Source of the DNA: Mesaphorura yosii
Taxonomy: Eukaryota; Arthropoda; Collembola; Poduromorpha; Tullbergiidae
Assembly (NCBI GenBank): GCA_009869945.1
Contig: WIXG01000089.1
Span: 124,001 to 188,000, forward strand
Reading direction: 5' to 3'
Length of the DNA stretch: 64,000 nucleotides
Shown here: in pieces, positions 48,601 to 61,129 of the stretch
Layout of the letters: every line of letters begins with the position of its first letter
How positions within the stretch are numbered: the first letter of the stretch is position 1
Translations under genes and position numbers: made by a program
The notes under the pieces: generated by a model
What the model saw: the letters and a program-made list of their open reading frames with translations, nothing else
Told to the model about the DNA's origin: nothing
Databases searched by the model: none

Positions 48601-50577
48601 TATTTTTAGAGCCGAATTATATCGGAACGCTGCCAATCTTTCGATCAAGCCTATGCTACAACTGATTAAATTTATAAATATATAATTAGAGTGCGACAGG
48701 TGAAGGAGAAACTTTATGGAAACTTCTGATGTATGTATAGAAAGTTCGGTCGGTGAATCACCCAGATTTTGCTCAGACATTCCTTCCAATGTAATGTTGC
48801 ATCGACATTACGCGAAAAATCTTCTTTGCACGATAGCACGACGCTTAATAACGCGTCCTGTGCTGAAATATCGTCGGCTTTCAATAAGCTTATTTCAGTA
48901 AATTGCGAAACGAAAATTGCAAAGAACTGATTTGGGCACATATTTAAAGCGATGCGATTCGCACTCCAAAAAGAAAAGGGCAAAATGTTTCAACTTTATA
49001 ATTTATTGCATTTCGTGGAAATTCATTCGCAGTCTGTGAATTCGATCAAAATTAGCGATTGCTTGATACACATAGTGGATATTTTTTGCATGAATGAGTG
49101 AGAAAAGCGGCATGTACTCACGTATAACACTTGAATGCATCTATCATATACACGCCAATGATTGGAACCAAATCCTTTATACAAATTAGTTCCAACATCT
49201 CAATAGAAAGGTTCCGCCTCGCTCATTTTAGTTCTCGCAATTGTGGCTTCCCTTTGTGGTTTCTGAATAATTTTTGTTAATGTAGTTCACAAAGGAAATT
49301 AAAGTCTTACAAATGCACGTATAGCAGGAGATATATGGTGATAAAGTCAACGCGCACGTGTCTTTGACTGTCACAGTGCAAGACGTTCCTAAAGAAAGTC
49401 GTCGCCTTCATATTTGAAACGATGTTAATTTTATTAAGACAGACTTGTTTAATAAAATTGCAAGAGAAACCAAACTGCATGTGCACCATGTCTCATGCAC
49501 AAACCTGGTCCTAATATGAGACACTGGAAATGGCCTTGACCGTATGAGAAACTTCTGTCTCTCTGCAGTTCGTTAGAAGACAACAAGCTTGAGCATTCTT
49601 TGACCTTCTTAAGTGTTCTCTAATTCGATGGGATAAGTCCTGAAAAGTGAAAAATGCTTTCTGCCCCTCTACTCAAAAGACGTTTGTGATTTCACTTTGC
49701 ATTACTGTATAATCATGATGTGGCACATTTCGCTACTTTCTCATTGCTTTGGACAATAGTGATACCGGGCTCAAAACAGTTCTATCACTCGAGACGAGTG
49801 TCACTCCTTCCTTCATACGAGTCAGGTTGCCACTTCAACGATGATACTCAAATATTGTTAACGGAGAATGGGGCAGTTCATTTTGATCTCCGTTTGATAC
49901 TCAGATTATAAACATCCTGGGCTTAAGTTTACATGGCTAATCGGTCAGTATATAACCAGCCGATGGCACACGTGTCAGTGCGGGAACCAGGAATATTCTT
50001 TCGGAGCGGTTGTAAACTTAGAAGACTAGCCTATGACGAACTATACAACAAGAGCGATGCTTACCTCTCGACCGATATCGTGACCAATGTGAGCACACTC
50101 ACGAAAACAACGACTGATTCAAAAAATCGAATTAAGGTGCACCATGAATTGCTCATAATATTGACGTCTGATTCTGCGGTCAGCTCGAAGAGCTGCATAG
50201 TCATAAAAAGGATTACATGTGTGCATTACGAGATCGATTCGTTGTCACTGCTTCATGTAATATTAATTTTCCGAGCTGTGACTTCAATAAATATTAATAC
50301 AATGTGAAGTTTTTAGTGCACGTGGACTTACCTTAGTCGGGAGGACGAAAGCACCGATAATAAAATCACAGATCCCGAGATTAACGATGTAGTAGTTTAC
50401 AGGTGAGTGCATGGATTTATTGAGAAAAACTGTGAGACAAACGAGCGCGTTTCCAATGACTCCCACGAAGAACTCGGCCAGAAAGAGAAAGACGAAGGTG
50501 TTCCGAATGGCAGGAATCTGCGTAGGAACAGGCACACTAAAAAGCCAGCAGTCAACTGCGTGGCGACTGTCGCTCAT
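45658..50577 (-). CDS. Class A (rhodopsin-family) GPCR, probable neuropeptide receptor
   Basis: Six exons (50332-50577, 50065-50192, 48364-48552, 47743-47920, 47169-47378, 45658-45888) give 393 residues in one frame. Landmarks: GN in TM1 (VGVIGNALVC); NYYIVNLGICDFIIGAFVLP for TM2; WCTLIRF with the conserved TM3 Cys; ERYYAVVYP in place of DRY; ECL2 Cys in RRTCFDT; FWSPYF in TM6; NSCVNPFVYF (NPxxY) in TM7. Helix 8 and tail begin FRKGIIAVIRSMLCFWGRR, with a possible palmitoylated Cys, and are encoded by the last exon. The overall pattern fits peptide receptors, but I cannot assign the ligand. The start used is the ATG at 50577, which needs no upstream exon. A phase-2 acceptor at 50536 would instead allow an upstream N-terminal exon. 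The last intron (45889-47168) carries a hAT transposon. Confidence 0.92.
46032..46039. repeat. hAT left target-site duplication
   Basis: CATTTAGT directly before the left inverted terminus; paired with CATTTAGC at 47134-47141. Confidence 0.88.
46040..47133. mobile_element. Non-autonomous hAT-superfamily DNA transposon, complete ends
   Basis: A 1094 bp element begins CAGTGTTCGATG (46040-46051) and ends CATCGAACACTG (47122-47133), perfect 12 bp terminal inverted repeats of hAT type. It is flanked by an 8 bp target-site duplication, CATTTAGT (46032-46039) and CATTTAGC (47134-47141), with one mismatch. Subterminal GGTAAATAA motifs occur at both ends, and CTGGACTGT is shared between ends. Inside is a broken hAT transposase C-terminus on the minus strand. 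The length and missing catalytic region show it cannot move without a helper element. It lies in the last intron of the GPCR gene, its end only 35 bp from that intron's donor. Confidence 0.93.
46279..46677 (-). pseudogene. hAT transposase C-terminal dimerisation domain, pseudogene
   Basis: The minus strand reads through the conserved hAT C-terminal motif CPASTASVERIFSTYG, followed by EKRNRLS and, after an in-frame TAA (46408-46410), DTLTKLSFCFRR. The residues on both sides match hAT family spacing, so the stop is a lesion rather than the natural end. The frame closes at 46279. The upstream zinc-finger and DDE catalytic region is missing. It is consistent with an internally deleted copy. Confidence 0.88.
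47134..47141. repeat. hAT right target-site duplication
   Basis: CATTTAGC directly after the right inverted terminus; one mismatch to the left copy, showing some age since insertion. Confidence 0.88.
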
Positions 50578-52229
50578 GTTTATCTCAATATCAAGTGACG
50601 CCGTCCTTCGGGGAAAACTATGGTCAATTCCAGAGAAAAGGATGAATTGAACATGGACTCCTTTTTTTATTGATTTATCCTACTATCGAGCACGAGAGCA
50701 CTTTACATTTTTCAACATCTTTGTTGTTTTTTGGTGTCCGGACCATGTCAATTGAGTCATGACTAATTCAATGATTCAGTTTATGCACATTTCCTCAAGC
50801 GAAATCTAATCAAGGTTATTCTTGGAATTGGACCGACGTGTGAATGGAATCTGAACTGAGAAGAAATAGGTTTTCGTGGCGTAATAGGAAAGCAAGTTGT
50901 CTACTCGGGTTTATAAGCTGACCTTTCTCAATCGGGTTCGACATACAATTCTGATAGCGACAGCCAGATTTTACATAAAGATGTGTCATGATATCCGCTT
51001 CACTGTACTATCATTTTTGTGCTGACTTTGTAGATGAGAAAAATTCCATTGTTTACGGTGCCAGTCTTGTTTAACAGTTGCGTCAATAAAATTATGCGCA
51101 GCTGTTGTTAAATGAAATGTCCTTTAGCTAACGGCTCGTATATTTATGTTCTGGATCACATGAGCGCTTTATGACATTTACACGTGCGATCCTTCGCAAG
51201 ACGAAACTTCGTCGACGCGCTGTCCGCGTAATTGCTCATTACTTGCCACGCGCAATATTGATTTTTCTCGATTTAATTAGCTGGATCGCTGGCTTTGAAA
51301 ATATCAATTATTGCCCTCATCCAGCCTCCTTATCCTGACAACTCCGAGCCGTGACCTCGAGCGCCATGATCGGAGTCTTGAAGCGGTGAAAGTTCTGTTA
51401 GACCTCATTCTGGCTTTACTGTCTGAGAGTCAGCTCGTCTTAAGACTTGTGTACACTAGAATGATCAGATCTCATACATTAAACTTGACAAACAAAACAT
51501 CGAACTCTTAACTGGCAAGGTCGTCTCCGTAGTGCGGACTCATCGCATGTGTCGTACACAGCTTACTATGTAAACGATTAGAAGGCGAGACAAACTTTCT
51601 CTCGTGGGAGAGAACGCTTCTTGCTCCGGTTCTACAGAAATTAATTGAATGGGAGCTCAAATACGACATCATTGCCGTTGCCATCATGCTGCAATCCATT
51701 AATATTCATAAGGTCAGAATATGTCGGATTATATACGGGAGGAGACTGGATAAACTTTACTCCGTTCTCGTGAAAGAAAGTTGACACGAAAAAAAGTTAT
51801 GTGGGTAGATTGCCACCATATTTCACTGGAAATCGCGTGCATTTGTCAAGAAAACAAAACAAATTCTCTAATTGTCGAACGCTTACAATATATTAAATTG
51901 GAAGTTCAACGCGACCTGTTTCCAGAAGATTCGCAGGTGTGGGTTGTATTCAATTCATTGAGGTTAATGTGGATGAAAGTGGGAGTACAACCCTCAGTCC
52001 ATGGCCACCATGGCCACGATGTATTGCTCCGAAATCGCAAAAGTGCGCTTCAAACCCAGAACCATACAATTCATAATCTCACACTTTCGACTTGAGTTAC
52101 ATAGCCACTTCAGTTAGGAAACCAGAACAAAGTTTGCTAGCCTCATTGTGGGATGCCTTAATTTGGTTTTCATTCCATTCATGATTCAACAGTAAGAGAG
52201 TAATAAAAAACGGAAACAGTGAGGCTTAC
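50578..52229. other. GPCR upstream intron or 5' flank
   Basis: Either an intron between an N-terminal GPCR exon (52230-52445) and the TM1 exon, or the GPCR promoter region. No recognisable exon was found. A small exon would be needed to reconcile splice phases. Confidence 0.4.
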
Positions 52230-52445
52230 TTGACTGTAATCCGGGTAATACATTTGCTCAATTTCCGCCAGGTCCGAGTCCGCCGTTCCGTCCTCATCTT
52301 TCAATCCAAATTTTATAACGCTGTCATTTTGATGCCTGCTCACCAGCTGACTGAGTATGGCCAGCGAGGACGCTTTCGGTGGAGTTGCAGTTGAGATGGA
52401 AGACTGACGCCACGCGAGTTGCAAATTTTGTATAAACGCATCCAT
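52230..52445 (-). CDS. Candidate N-terminal extracellular exon of the GPCR
   Basis: An open frame from ATG 52445 runs 72 codons to a good GTAAGC donor. It starts MDAFIQNLQLAWRQSS, has one N-x-S site (NDS), and ends in an acidic, tyrosine-rich EIEQMYYPDYSQ, a composition seen in the extracellular N-termini of peptide receptors, where such tyrosines can be sulfated. It is on the GPCR strand, 1.7 kb upstream. Its donor is phase 0, whereas the TM1 exon acceptor at 50536 needs phase 2, so direct joining would break the frame. An unseen exon of 3n+2 bases would be required, or the exon belongs to something else. Confidence 0.35.
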
Positions 52446-54178
52446 TTGTCGGTTTGTCCTTGACTCCAATCAGGCTAAGTATAACATGCGCATGATGATA
52501 AAGATTAATGATTGAACGTTTACGTGTATCAGTGACTTACAATTGAGGAGCAATGGAGATAATTAACTTAATGGATGTAATTAACTTGATGAAGTTGGAA
52601 GCGTGGGATTATGAGATTAAGGTGCACAGTATCTGCAACAGCTAGCTTTGCTGCAAATGAGAACTTTATTCGCGAAGTCGAAGGCACTCGCGCTTGTCCA
52701 ACTTCGAGAAGTCGAATGTGCTAAAAAGCTGACCGAATTGGAAGTCAGCGGACGGAGCAAAGATCCACTGAGTTGTTATTTCGTCGAAAGTCGGACGGCA
52801 ACAGAAAATATGTATACTTTCTCACTCATCGCCAACTCGATACAAGTTCATGAACCTGCTAACTAGCGCAGGAAGTTACTTCCCTGCGTTCCACGGTTCG
52901 TGCTGATATCAGTGAAATTCCTGGCTGGCTCTACTGAGCTGGTCTTTGTGAGATTGTGAATCAAGACTCCAAAGCGTAGTCTCAAACTCAAACCAATTTC
53001 GGGTTCACTTGCTTGGTGCTCAATCGTCTTTTTTTTAAATCAAACAAACTTGACATTTATTGCTTCATGTTGATAGTAAAGTCATCACCACAAGCACGGG
53101 TCGCGGTTGGACGTCTTTATTAACTACAAAGTATACAGAAAAGCAGTCGCAAGCTTAACCGCCTGGCTGAACGGGACAGAAGAGGTTGAATTTCTTAAAC
53201 AAAAAATGATATGTTTCACCAGTTTCACGTCTTTGATTTTGAAGGTACGCATAAAATATGAAGAACGGACGATTTCCTAATTTCAGGAAATGAGTGTAGC
53301 ATGGGGATTTAATTTTTTGAGTATTTCAAAAGTACGCAAAAAAAGTCTCCTGAATTTTGCTACTGAAGCCGAACTGGTTTTCAAACGATGAAAGATCTTC
53401 TCTTATCCACTGCCGAAGCGTCGTTTCACTTTTAGCATCACACACCCCTACTTTCTCTCATTGCATGGAGGAACCATCTATCTCGACCCAAGTCATCAAT
53501 GCCGATTCATTTGGTTTCAGGGAAGCTACGGGACGCCACTTTCACCATCTCGCCAATTTATTCCATGTTTGAGTTTCGTTTTCCCATACCTTGCAACCCT
53601 GTGGCTTTTGACTCCGAAAGTGCTGCACGCAGATTAAATAATGGACACAGAATAGATCCTACTCGACATGGAGGACAAGCTCATTTAAGCGATTAAAACA
53701 AAATGATATGATATCCAACTCTCGGATGCAAAGCTGCATGTCATTCAGGAGTTAATTTCTAATATTGGCCATGAAAGAGTCAGACCAAAATTTTGTTTTT
53801 GGTTGCCCGGGTTGATTTTATGCCCAGCGATGTTTCCTCCAACTCAATGTTTAAATGCGTGTTGTTAGTTACATTCAAGTTCACAGCAAACGACCTGTCT
53901 GGTGTTGTAAATGTAGGCGGCAGAGTTCGACGAACAAAGTAGAACTCTATATACTTTTGTACGTAGTTAAGTTCTAATAATTCAGGAATATAATCGTGAG
54001 CCATTCATTCTTTTAGTTTTAGTCTAGTCACATCAACCCATCCACGACGAAATCCAGAGAAATCGGCGAGAAACTCTGCAGCTCTGTCGTAGAAGAATGT
54101 CTCGCAGCTATAAATGTGGACAGGCAAGCTTCGTTTTTCTATGTCAAATATTCAGGTTCCTTTTCTATCTAATCAAAA
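52446..54178. other. Intergenic, 5' flank of the adenylate-kinase-like gene
   Basis: No firm gene. A minus-strand frame at 53780-54004 with a proper ATG is listed separately at low confidence. Confidence 0.45.
53780..54004 (-). CDS. Hypothetical 74-residue frame, unknown
   Basis: ATG at 54004, stop at 53780. The product has protein-like composition (YIPELLELNYVQKYIEFYF; then NLNVTNNTHLNIELEE), without repeats. I do not recognise it and see no flanking exons. It could be an exon, a transposon fragment or chance. Confidence 0.2.
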   Translation of the reverse strand: MAHDYIPELLELNYVQKYIEFYFVRRTLPPTFTTPDRSFAVNLNVTNNTHLNIELEETSLGIKSTRATKNKILV

Positions 54179-55789
54179 ATGCCTGCGATTGTGCTCTTAC
54201 AATACAATGGTCCATTTCAGGCCAAGAGACTTGGAAATTGGTGCTCCGATGCTAACCCCTGCGTAATGACTTGGAAACCTAAATTCTGCCCGCCTCCGCT
54301 TCGTTGTCCGGAACCCTGGCCTTTCATTGCTGATGATAACGGTCACCTTCTTCCTCGCTATAAAGCTAAGTTCAGCAGACAACCGAGACTAAATTGGGGA
54401 CCAAATGTGCTGAGGATTTGGGATGAAGAGGAGCACAATTACGGAGCGAGGCAGGAGCGGCTGAGCAGATACCGAATGTGGAATCAGTGCCTTAGTAAGG
54501 ACATCGCGTAAATTACTGCCCCAACTACAGAACGGGAACCAATACTTCATTGTTTGTTACAGAATTGCTGAGACACTACAATATCACAGATTTCTACCGT
54601 GAACCCGACTCGGAGCTGCATGGATTACCATTATCAGGAGCAGAGCCGTCAGAAGAAACAGGAGACTGGAAACCTCAAGTGCTGCCACCCAGTGAGTCGG
54701 AAGATCTTGTCGACGAAGCTTTCCAGAAATTCCGAGAGTTGAATCTGCCAATTATTTGGATGTGTGGGTATCCTAATGAGCACAACTACCCAACTAGATC
54801 GGATCTTGTCAAGCAATTGGTCCACCGCCTGGGATTTACACACATTGATATCGACAATGAACTGGCTAAGCTACTTGAGTTGATACAAAAAAAAAGAAAA
54901 AAATCCTAGCATGGATCTTCTGAAAGAATTCAAATTATCGCACTACGACGAAGAACATCACACTCATCTTCCGGCTTTTCAAACCCCTTACTATAATCAC
55001 TTCAATGCTGCTTTGGGAGATGATGCTCAGATCCTGTTTAGGGCGAATCAAGTTGAATACGATCAGACCTCTGGTAGAAGTACAATGGACCTGGCGCATT
55101 CTGGGAAGCACGAGGAGCTGGGGACACTGCCTTCGAACAGAGACTTAGGAATGGGAACACAGCGCTCAGAAAGAGGACAACCACTGTACATGACTCAGGA
55201 AGTGTATAATAAGTGCCTTCAGCGACTGATTCGACTTGCCCAGAAGTCCAACGAAGAAGTATCTTTTAACACCAGTGGAATGATTGAACTTTTCAAAATG
55301 CTGATGATTTTGACGTACCCCACCAACGGCTACATCATCGACTATTTTCCAGTCACTTTCGAAGAGGCGGTAGCTTTTGATACGAATATTTGAGAAGCTT
55401 TATGCGGCCTGTACTTTGCTTTCTTCACCGATGAAAATGTCCACATTAACAAGAATTACCTCGAACCCACCTTTACTCAGCGTTCTGGAGTCTATGATGA
55501 CCTGAAGACGGAAGATGAGCTGTCTGTATTTGGGGAACGATTCATCAAAGTGTATTTCAATAGTGCTTTGAGGGACGAACAAATGCATTACATCAACTGC
55601 CTGATCGACAGTTACCTTGGAAGAAACAGCTGCCAAGATCTGCTTAGTTCATTAAGACTAGCTGCTGTGCCTAAAGCACGTCATAAGACGTATGAATACG
55701 AGCAGACCGATCAGTCAAGGTCACAGACCGAAGAAACGTTTGGTCCACCGGGCGGGACTCCGACCTCTGAAAATTACGAAGAGGAATAA
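54179..55789 (+). pseudogene. Degenerate adenylate-kinase-like gene with frameshift and in-frame stop
   Basis: Exon 1 (54179-54494) is joined over a 68 bp intron to a long exon (54563-55789), together about 514 codons. An unusual Cys/Trp/Pro-rich N-terminus (about 110 residues) precedes an adenylate-kinase-like fold: strand and P-loop position LPIIWMCGYPNEHNYP, then LVKQLVHRLGFTHIDIDNEL; ERGQPLYMTQEVYNKCLQRL; NGYIIDYFP for the GFLIDGYP motif; QRSGVYDDLKTEDEL for the GRVDDNEET segment. The P-loop GxPGSGKGT and its Lys are absent, so catalysis is not expected. The frame is broken twice: a one-base shift at the A-rich run 54887-54903, and a TGA at 55391-55393, after which the same frame continues to 55789. 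The first could be a sequence error; the second is harder to dismiss. AATAAA at 55899-55904. Confidence 0.75.
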
Positions 55790-58700
55790 GCAGCTGCCAG
55801 CCGAGCCAGGGGTTTTAGTCACATACTTTGTTCAAAATTCTCATCTCATAACTTAAGCCTACTTTTCTAATGGATTTTGATGCTACAAAATTGGAAGGAA
55901 TAAAAATGCACGCAATAATTTCTGAAGTGGAGGCATGCAGGCATGCATTCACTGTCGAAAAGTCTATGAAATATTAAAAGAAAAGTTTATGATGGCAGCT
56001 GACTGAACTTGAGTCACCAGAGGAAAGTTCCTTAGAGCAGTAAGACCGGAAAACTTTCTGAGTGAAGCAAATCCGTAATTCGTCCTTAACTTTTCAGTCA
56101 TGCGAATTAGTAATGTGCGTATTATGTTGTACCTGCTTTCTCTGCTCTAAATCAATGATAATTTTAGATTTATTATAGAAATACATGTTACATTGACGAA
56201 AAGAATTCGCCATCAAAATGCACAAATCTTAGCCAAAATTCTAATGTTACTAGCTTCAATAAGAGTGGATAGCTTATTCAAGAACAATCATATTACCATC
56301 ATCTCACATACACTGACAACTTGCTCACAGCTTGATAATTCCAGCTGGAGACAAATGCATTTACATTTCTGGAAAATAAACATCGAAGTAGCTGCACAAA
56401 ATTTTCACAGCACGACAATCCTTCTTAATTAAATAACATCGTATTACAGCTTATAATTACAAGAGATTTATGCAGATGCGCTTTTGTAGGTACATGGGCA
56501 ATAATTTAATGACTGCTAGTTGATCTATTTTCTAATTCTTTATCGCACGCCACGCTACATCTTAACATACGCGCAACTCATAAGCGCCAGATTTCTGCGT
56601 TTAATCTTCTATGCTACGGCCGAATTACTACTTAATTTAATCTAGGAAGGAACAACTCTACTGAAAATGATTCACTACACCTACATTAATTAATGAACAT
56701 CATCTCAACCAAAATTGAGCTGTAATGCATTATTACAATAACTACGACCATGCTGAATATAATCTAATATTTAAATTATTTAAAGGTAATGACTTGAAGA
56801 TGTTGAAGATGATACAACACAACGGTGGTATGGAGCACTCGCGCAATGACTGCAAGCGGCCAGCATGGTTCCTGTTGTCAACGGCGAGCAATTGAAGAAG
56901 TCCGCTTTTTGAAAACGGAAGGGTTGGGAAACACTGGTTGCACTAAATTAATGGGACCTGCTGACATAAAATCAGGACAGCGCAGCGTCTGATGCTCGTG
57001 TCCATGGGGAAATTGAAGTCAGCAGCAGCAGTCACGGACACTTCTAGCCCCCAGAGTCCAGACCAATTTTATAAGCTTTACAAGCTGACCGTCGAACGTA
57101 TCACATGAAGTCCTCATTCCACAGCAAACTAGAGTATGACTTCCTCTACTTTCACCGCAATCATCATCGAGGAATCTCATTCCCAAGTGATAACAGTAAT
57201 GACGATGCTGATGATGTGTTGTTGTCCTTGTTTCAGTGTCTCGTGATCTTGGCTGACACTTTTTCCCATGTGTCATATTCGTCCTGCACCAAATGTGCGT
57301 CTGTTATAACTTGGGAGTCTAATGGAACGTTTCTGTGATTACTTCGAACTTGGACAATTTTTCTCGTCTTCATCGACAACCCATTGCGGGATATTCTGTC
57401 GCCGTCATTCGGAGAGTGTCACCATCCTCAAAGCTCTGGTCCCTGCACCAAACACACAAGAACACAAGAATTAGATCCGAATATTACACCGAAAACTTTT
57501 GTTGTGTCCAGATTGTCATCATATTCGAGTGTACATATGAAAGTCATTATATTTTATTGCCGCAATCTGGTGTTGCGTTTATCTGATGCCTTATGGTTCC
57601 GGTTCAAATGGAGCTGTCAGCCAAACTTGGGTGGCAGCACTCTGCCAATGAAGATTTCTTTCTCCTTTGATCTTCTCTGCACAATTGAACGCTTTCAAAT
57701 AATTTTAATTTGAAACTGTGTACGAACCCGAACGCTTATTTTTGGTTAGTCCGACAAAGAGAATGTACCTTTCTACGAAAATAATCTTCTGTTTTATCAC
57801 ACGACAGACTGTAATAAAAGTCAAGCCATGGACGTACGTAGCAGAAATGTGATTTAGTTCATGAGAATCGAGCCCCTATGAAGATTTAATACGTGGGATT
57901 GACTGTGAGCGGAGCTGATTCGAATAATGAGGAGGAATGTATGGATTAGTTGTATGACCTAGATTGCACATTCACGCGTTCACGTTGTAGCAGCGACATG
58001 TCGGCGGCGGATCGTTGGTACCAAGAAGATTAGACACCGAGAGCGAGAATCGGTAGCACTTCTATGCAAGTGCATCACATCATATTAAGAGTGCCAGTGT
58101 CGCGACCGGAACCACACACGCACTGCACTCCGTTGTTGAGGTAGAGAAAGCAATAATGGAATCAAGCCTCTGTGAGTATATCGCATTACGATACTGCGCG
58201 ACGAGATGGAAGTTTCCGAGCAAGCTGGACTTAGATACAGTCAACTTCAAAGTTTCATCAGAGATTAGAGTCGAGCTCTAAAGTACTATAAACTTCTCCT
58301 TCTTATTCCTCCCATCTCAATCTCGTGCGTGTTATTGGAGAAAGCTAAGCCCAGAAGAAGTACGAAATTCTCAGCCTTCAGAATTTTACTTTGTAATTGG
58401 AATATACGCAGATCAGAGACAGACTCAGGCTCAAGCACAAGCTCAGAAGCTCAGAGGCTCATAAAATGTTAAAATAAACGATAAAGTATTCAAAAGAAAA
58501 GGACAGATCCTTCCACTCCCGTCATCGTCGTGTGGAGTTGAGTCATGGTAAGGGGAATGAGTGCATAGCCTTTATTACAGTGAAAACTTGACAATTATAT
58601 TTTAGTATAAAAACGTGTGATTATGTTGATGACGAAGAATTTCTAAGAATACCCGCAATCCACAACTAACGGCAGCTAGAGCAGGAAGAAAACTTATGCT

Positions 58701-61129
58701 CGAGGAAGAAAATAGACTTGAACTTTCATCTTCCTGGGACAAAGATAAAGACGGGTTCTCCCTTTCAGTTCCAACTCGGAGTTAAACTCGTGTAAGGTAG
58801 AATAACGGTGAAATGTTTCAAGAAACAAAGAAACAAAGTTACTGAGAATCTGAAAGATGAAGTCAAAACAGTGCACCATAATAATATACAATTCATTTGC
58901 ATATGGTATTTCGCTTGACGCCTGAACCATAGCGGTGTGCGGTTCTTCTAGGAATATATCTCGCTTTCCTCGCACTCCTTCACTTAGAGGGATGCAAGGC
59001 ATGTCTGTTCAAAGGAATTGAATTCTAATAAAAGCACCATCACTCAGAGAATATAGAATGAATGGGCAACGTAGTTCACGCGGCTCGGCCCAATTTGCAA
59101 TTTCGGAGATGGTAAAAGCGATTCGGTTCGTGTGCCAATTCAATGCTACATACTTTGCAATTTAATTAACGTTTGATTAGAATGATCATAACTTCCATTA
59201 AATATTCACAAGCGCCAGTATCTCGGGAACTGTTTCAATTTAGAGTCTTCAACAATGCACAAACTCCAACTTCGTTCAGCACAATGGAGCCAATGTTTTG
59301 TCATCCATTTTCCTCTGCTTTGGTTCGTTATATTGTGTTTAAACTAAAGTTTTGTTTTGTGATGGCATCGATTTGATAGAACAATGAAACACTTTCGCTC
59401 ATTGTGCAATCAATGCCGTTGTGGAAAGTTCACCTCATTATTTGGAATCACAAGTCGTTATCGTCATCAGTGCATGCGCTGCGCAAAGCACCCTGGACGT
59501 CAGATTTGGCAGTAAACCCCAAATATCAAATTTGAGGAACAAAGGTTCATCGCCACTAGAAACAAAGACCAGGCTTTTCGCTGAAAGTTGATGGTGCACT
59601 CAAGCGACCTGCTAACATTACCACCACCGATGCAAAGCACCAGTGATTATTTTCGTTCTTCTCATCATTGATGACTTGCTACTCCTGCACCGTTGTGATA
59701 ATTTATATCGTCGCATTCAGCCTTGAATCCATACACATGTTGTAGCCAAAGTATGCGTGAGGCAAAATGCCAAAACAATTCCAGCAATACAGCAATACCG
59801 ACTAAAGTCGAGTTCGAGCTTGCGAGTCGTGAATAGTTAACAAGTTCGGACTGTGAGCTCTCAACACAAAGCATGGAAGTCCGTATAGAGTTTTACCGCG
59901 TCAAGAATGACTTTTTTTCGTTTAATCTCTCAGAGGAGCAATAAAAAATATAAATATTTGCATCCAGGCAACATGGCACTAAAGCTAAGAGCTCACTCTT
60001 GGCTGTGTCGGCATGTCTGTTTTCATTCTCAGTCAAGTGTAATATACTTTTCTGGCTCATTCCACTTTCGAACAACATAAACAAATGGTTTTATTACTGC
60101 AGTACGAAAAATAATAAAAGATTTTACGCATGACGAAATTATAAATGAAAGATGCTACGTTCATATCCAGTCATTTTTAACACGGACGCAGGTGCCTGCT
60201 TACCATACAGCAAAGATGGATAAGGTCAAATGCTGCGAACTTTGACCAAGAGTTGTGCAATGTCACTTTCGATTTAAATTTTGTATGCTGCGCTTGGTCT
60301 AGCATACGACACTGCTGAGCGGAAAACTTCCTTCTGTACGAGGGACTGGCTGGGCTTGAGGCAGTTGAAATCTACACATGGGGCATGCAAATTACATTGA
60401 GTAAATTAATTTCGACGTGTACATTGTGTTGTTTGTTGACTAGCTCAAATTTTGGGTCTCATTATATTCATTGAAGGTTGCGTACCTGAATATGGCAAAT
60501 CGACCGACACAACGAAGGACTGGGATGGGAAATATTGACAGAGCAGAATGACGATGATGACATCACCATCATGATGAATAATAGTTGATGAGACTCGAAT
60601 AAAAATGGCAATTTTCACTTTCTCCATGCGTTGATCGCCGCTTCTCTAGGATTGGGGCTGGAGATGCGAGCTCGTAGATACTTTAAAAATAGTCTCACAT
60701 CTGTAGATTTGCGTTTTGAATTAAAGTAGGAGGAGGTAGAAATTGTTGCACATGATGACAATGATAATTCAAATTGAGGCGACAAGCAGGATTGGTGCGA
60801 GGGTTGCCGGCTCCGATTATGACAATGGTGGCGATCTCTCAGCCTTCTGCATAATTCAAACATTATTCGAATGAGTCTAACACTGTGGGTATTCACACAA
60901 CGATTTACGCCTCAGACTGTGACTGGTTCAATCGCAATGGCAAGCTCTACATGAAAAAACGACACGGAGAAACGATTTGACATTCATTGGAATTGGTTCT
61001 AATGCATAAACAATGCATTCAGCAGTTGAAAAAGAAAATATGTAAATGGGAGGTTTCTACTTCTTTTTTCATTTTTCGGGCCTGTCGACAATTGATTCTG
61101 CATTGAATAAATAAAGGCGAAATTCTCAC
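55790..61129. other. Gene-poor 5.3 kb
   Basis: Begins with the 3' flank of the adenylate-kinase-like gene. The rest has only short frames. Some may be exons of the cadherin-like gene to the right (for example an acceptor at 60847 followed by KAERSPPLS and a stop at 60817, in correct phase), but none is conserved enough to call. No repeat or RNA gene recognised. Confidence 0.45.

Noticed and set aside
49111-49220. Possible TM3 exon ending DAFKCY before the ERY segment
   Set aside because: A much better TM3 exon at 50065-50192 ends exactly in VER and fits phase on both sides.
55391-55393. TGA as a selenocysteine codon in the adenylate-kinase-like gene
   Set aside because: Adenylate kinases are not selenoproteins, the site is not catalytic, and the gene also has a frameshift; I did not see an obvious SECIS element.
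61019-61129. Extension of the 61 kb exon to the end of the open frame
   Set aside because: A good GTGAGA donor at 61129 ends the exon after VKRQQ, and the following residues look like intron translation.
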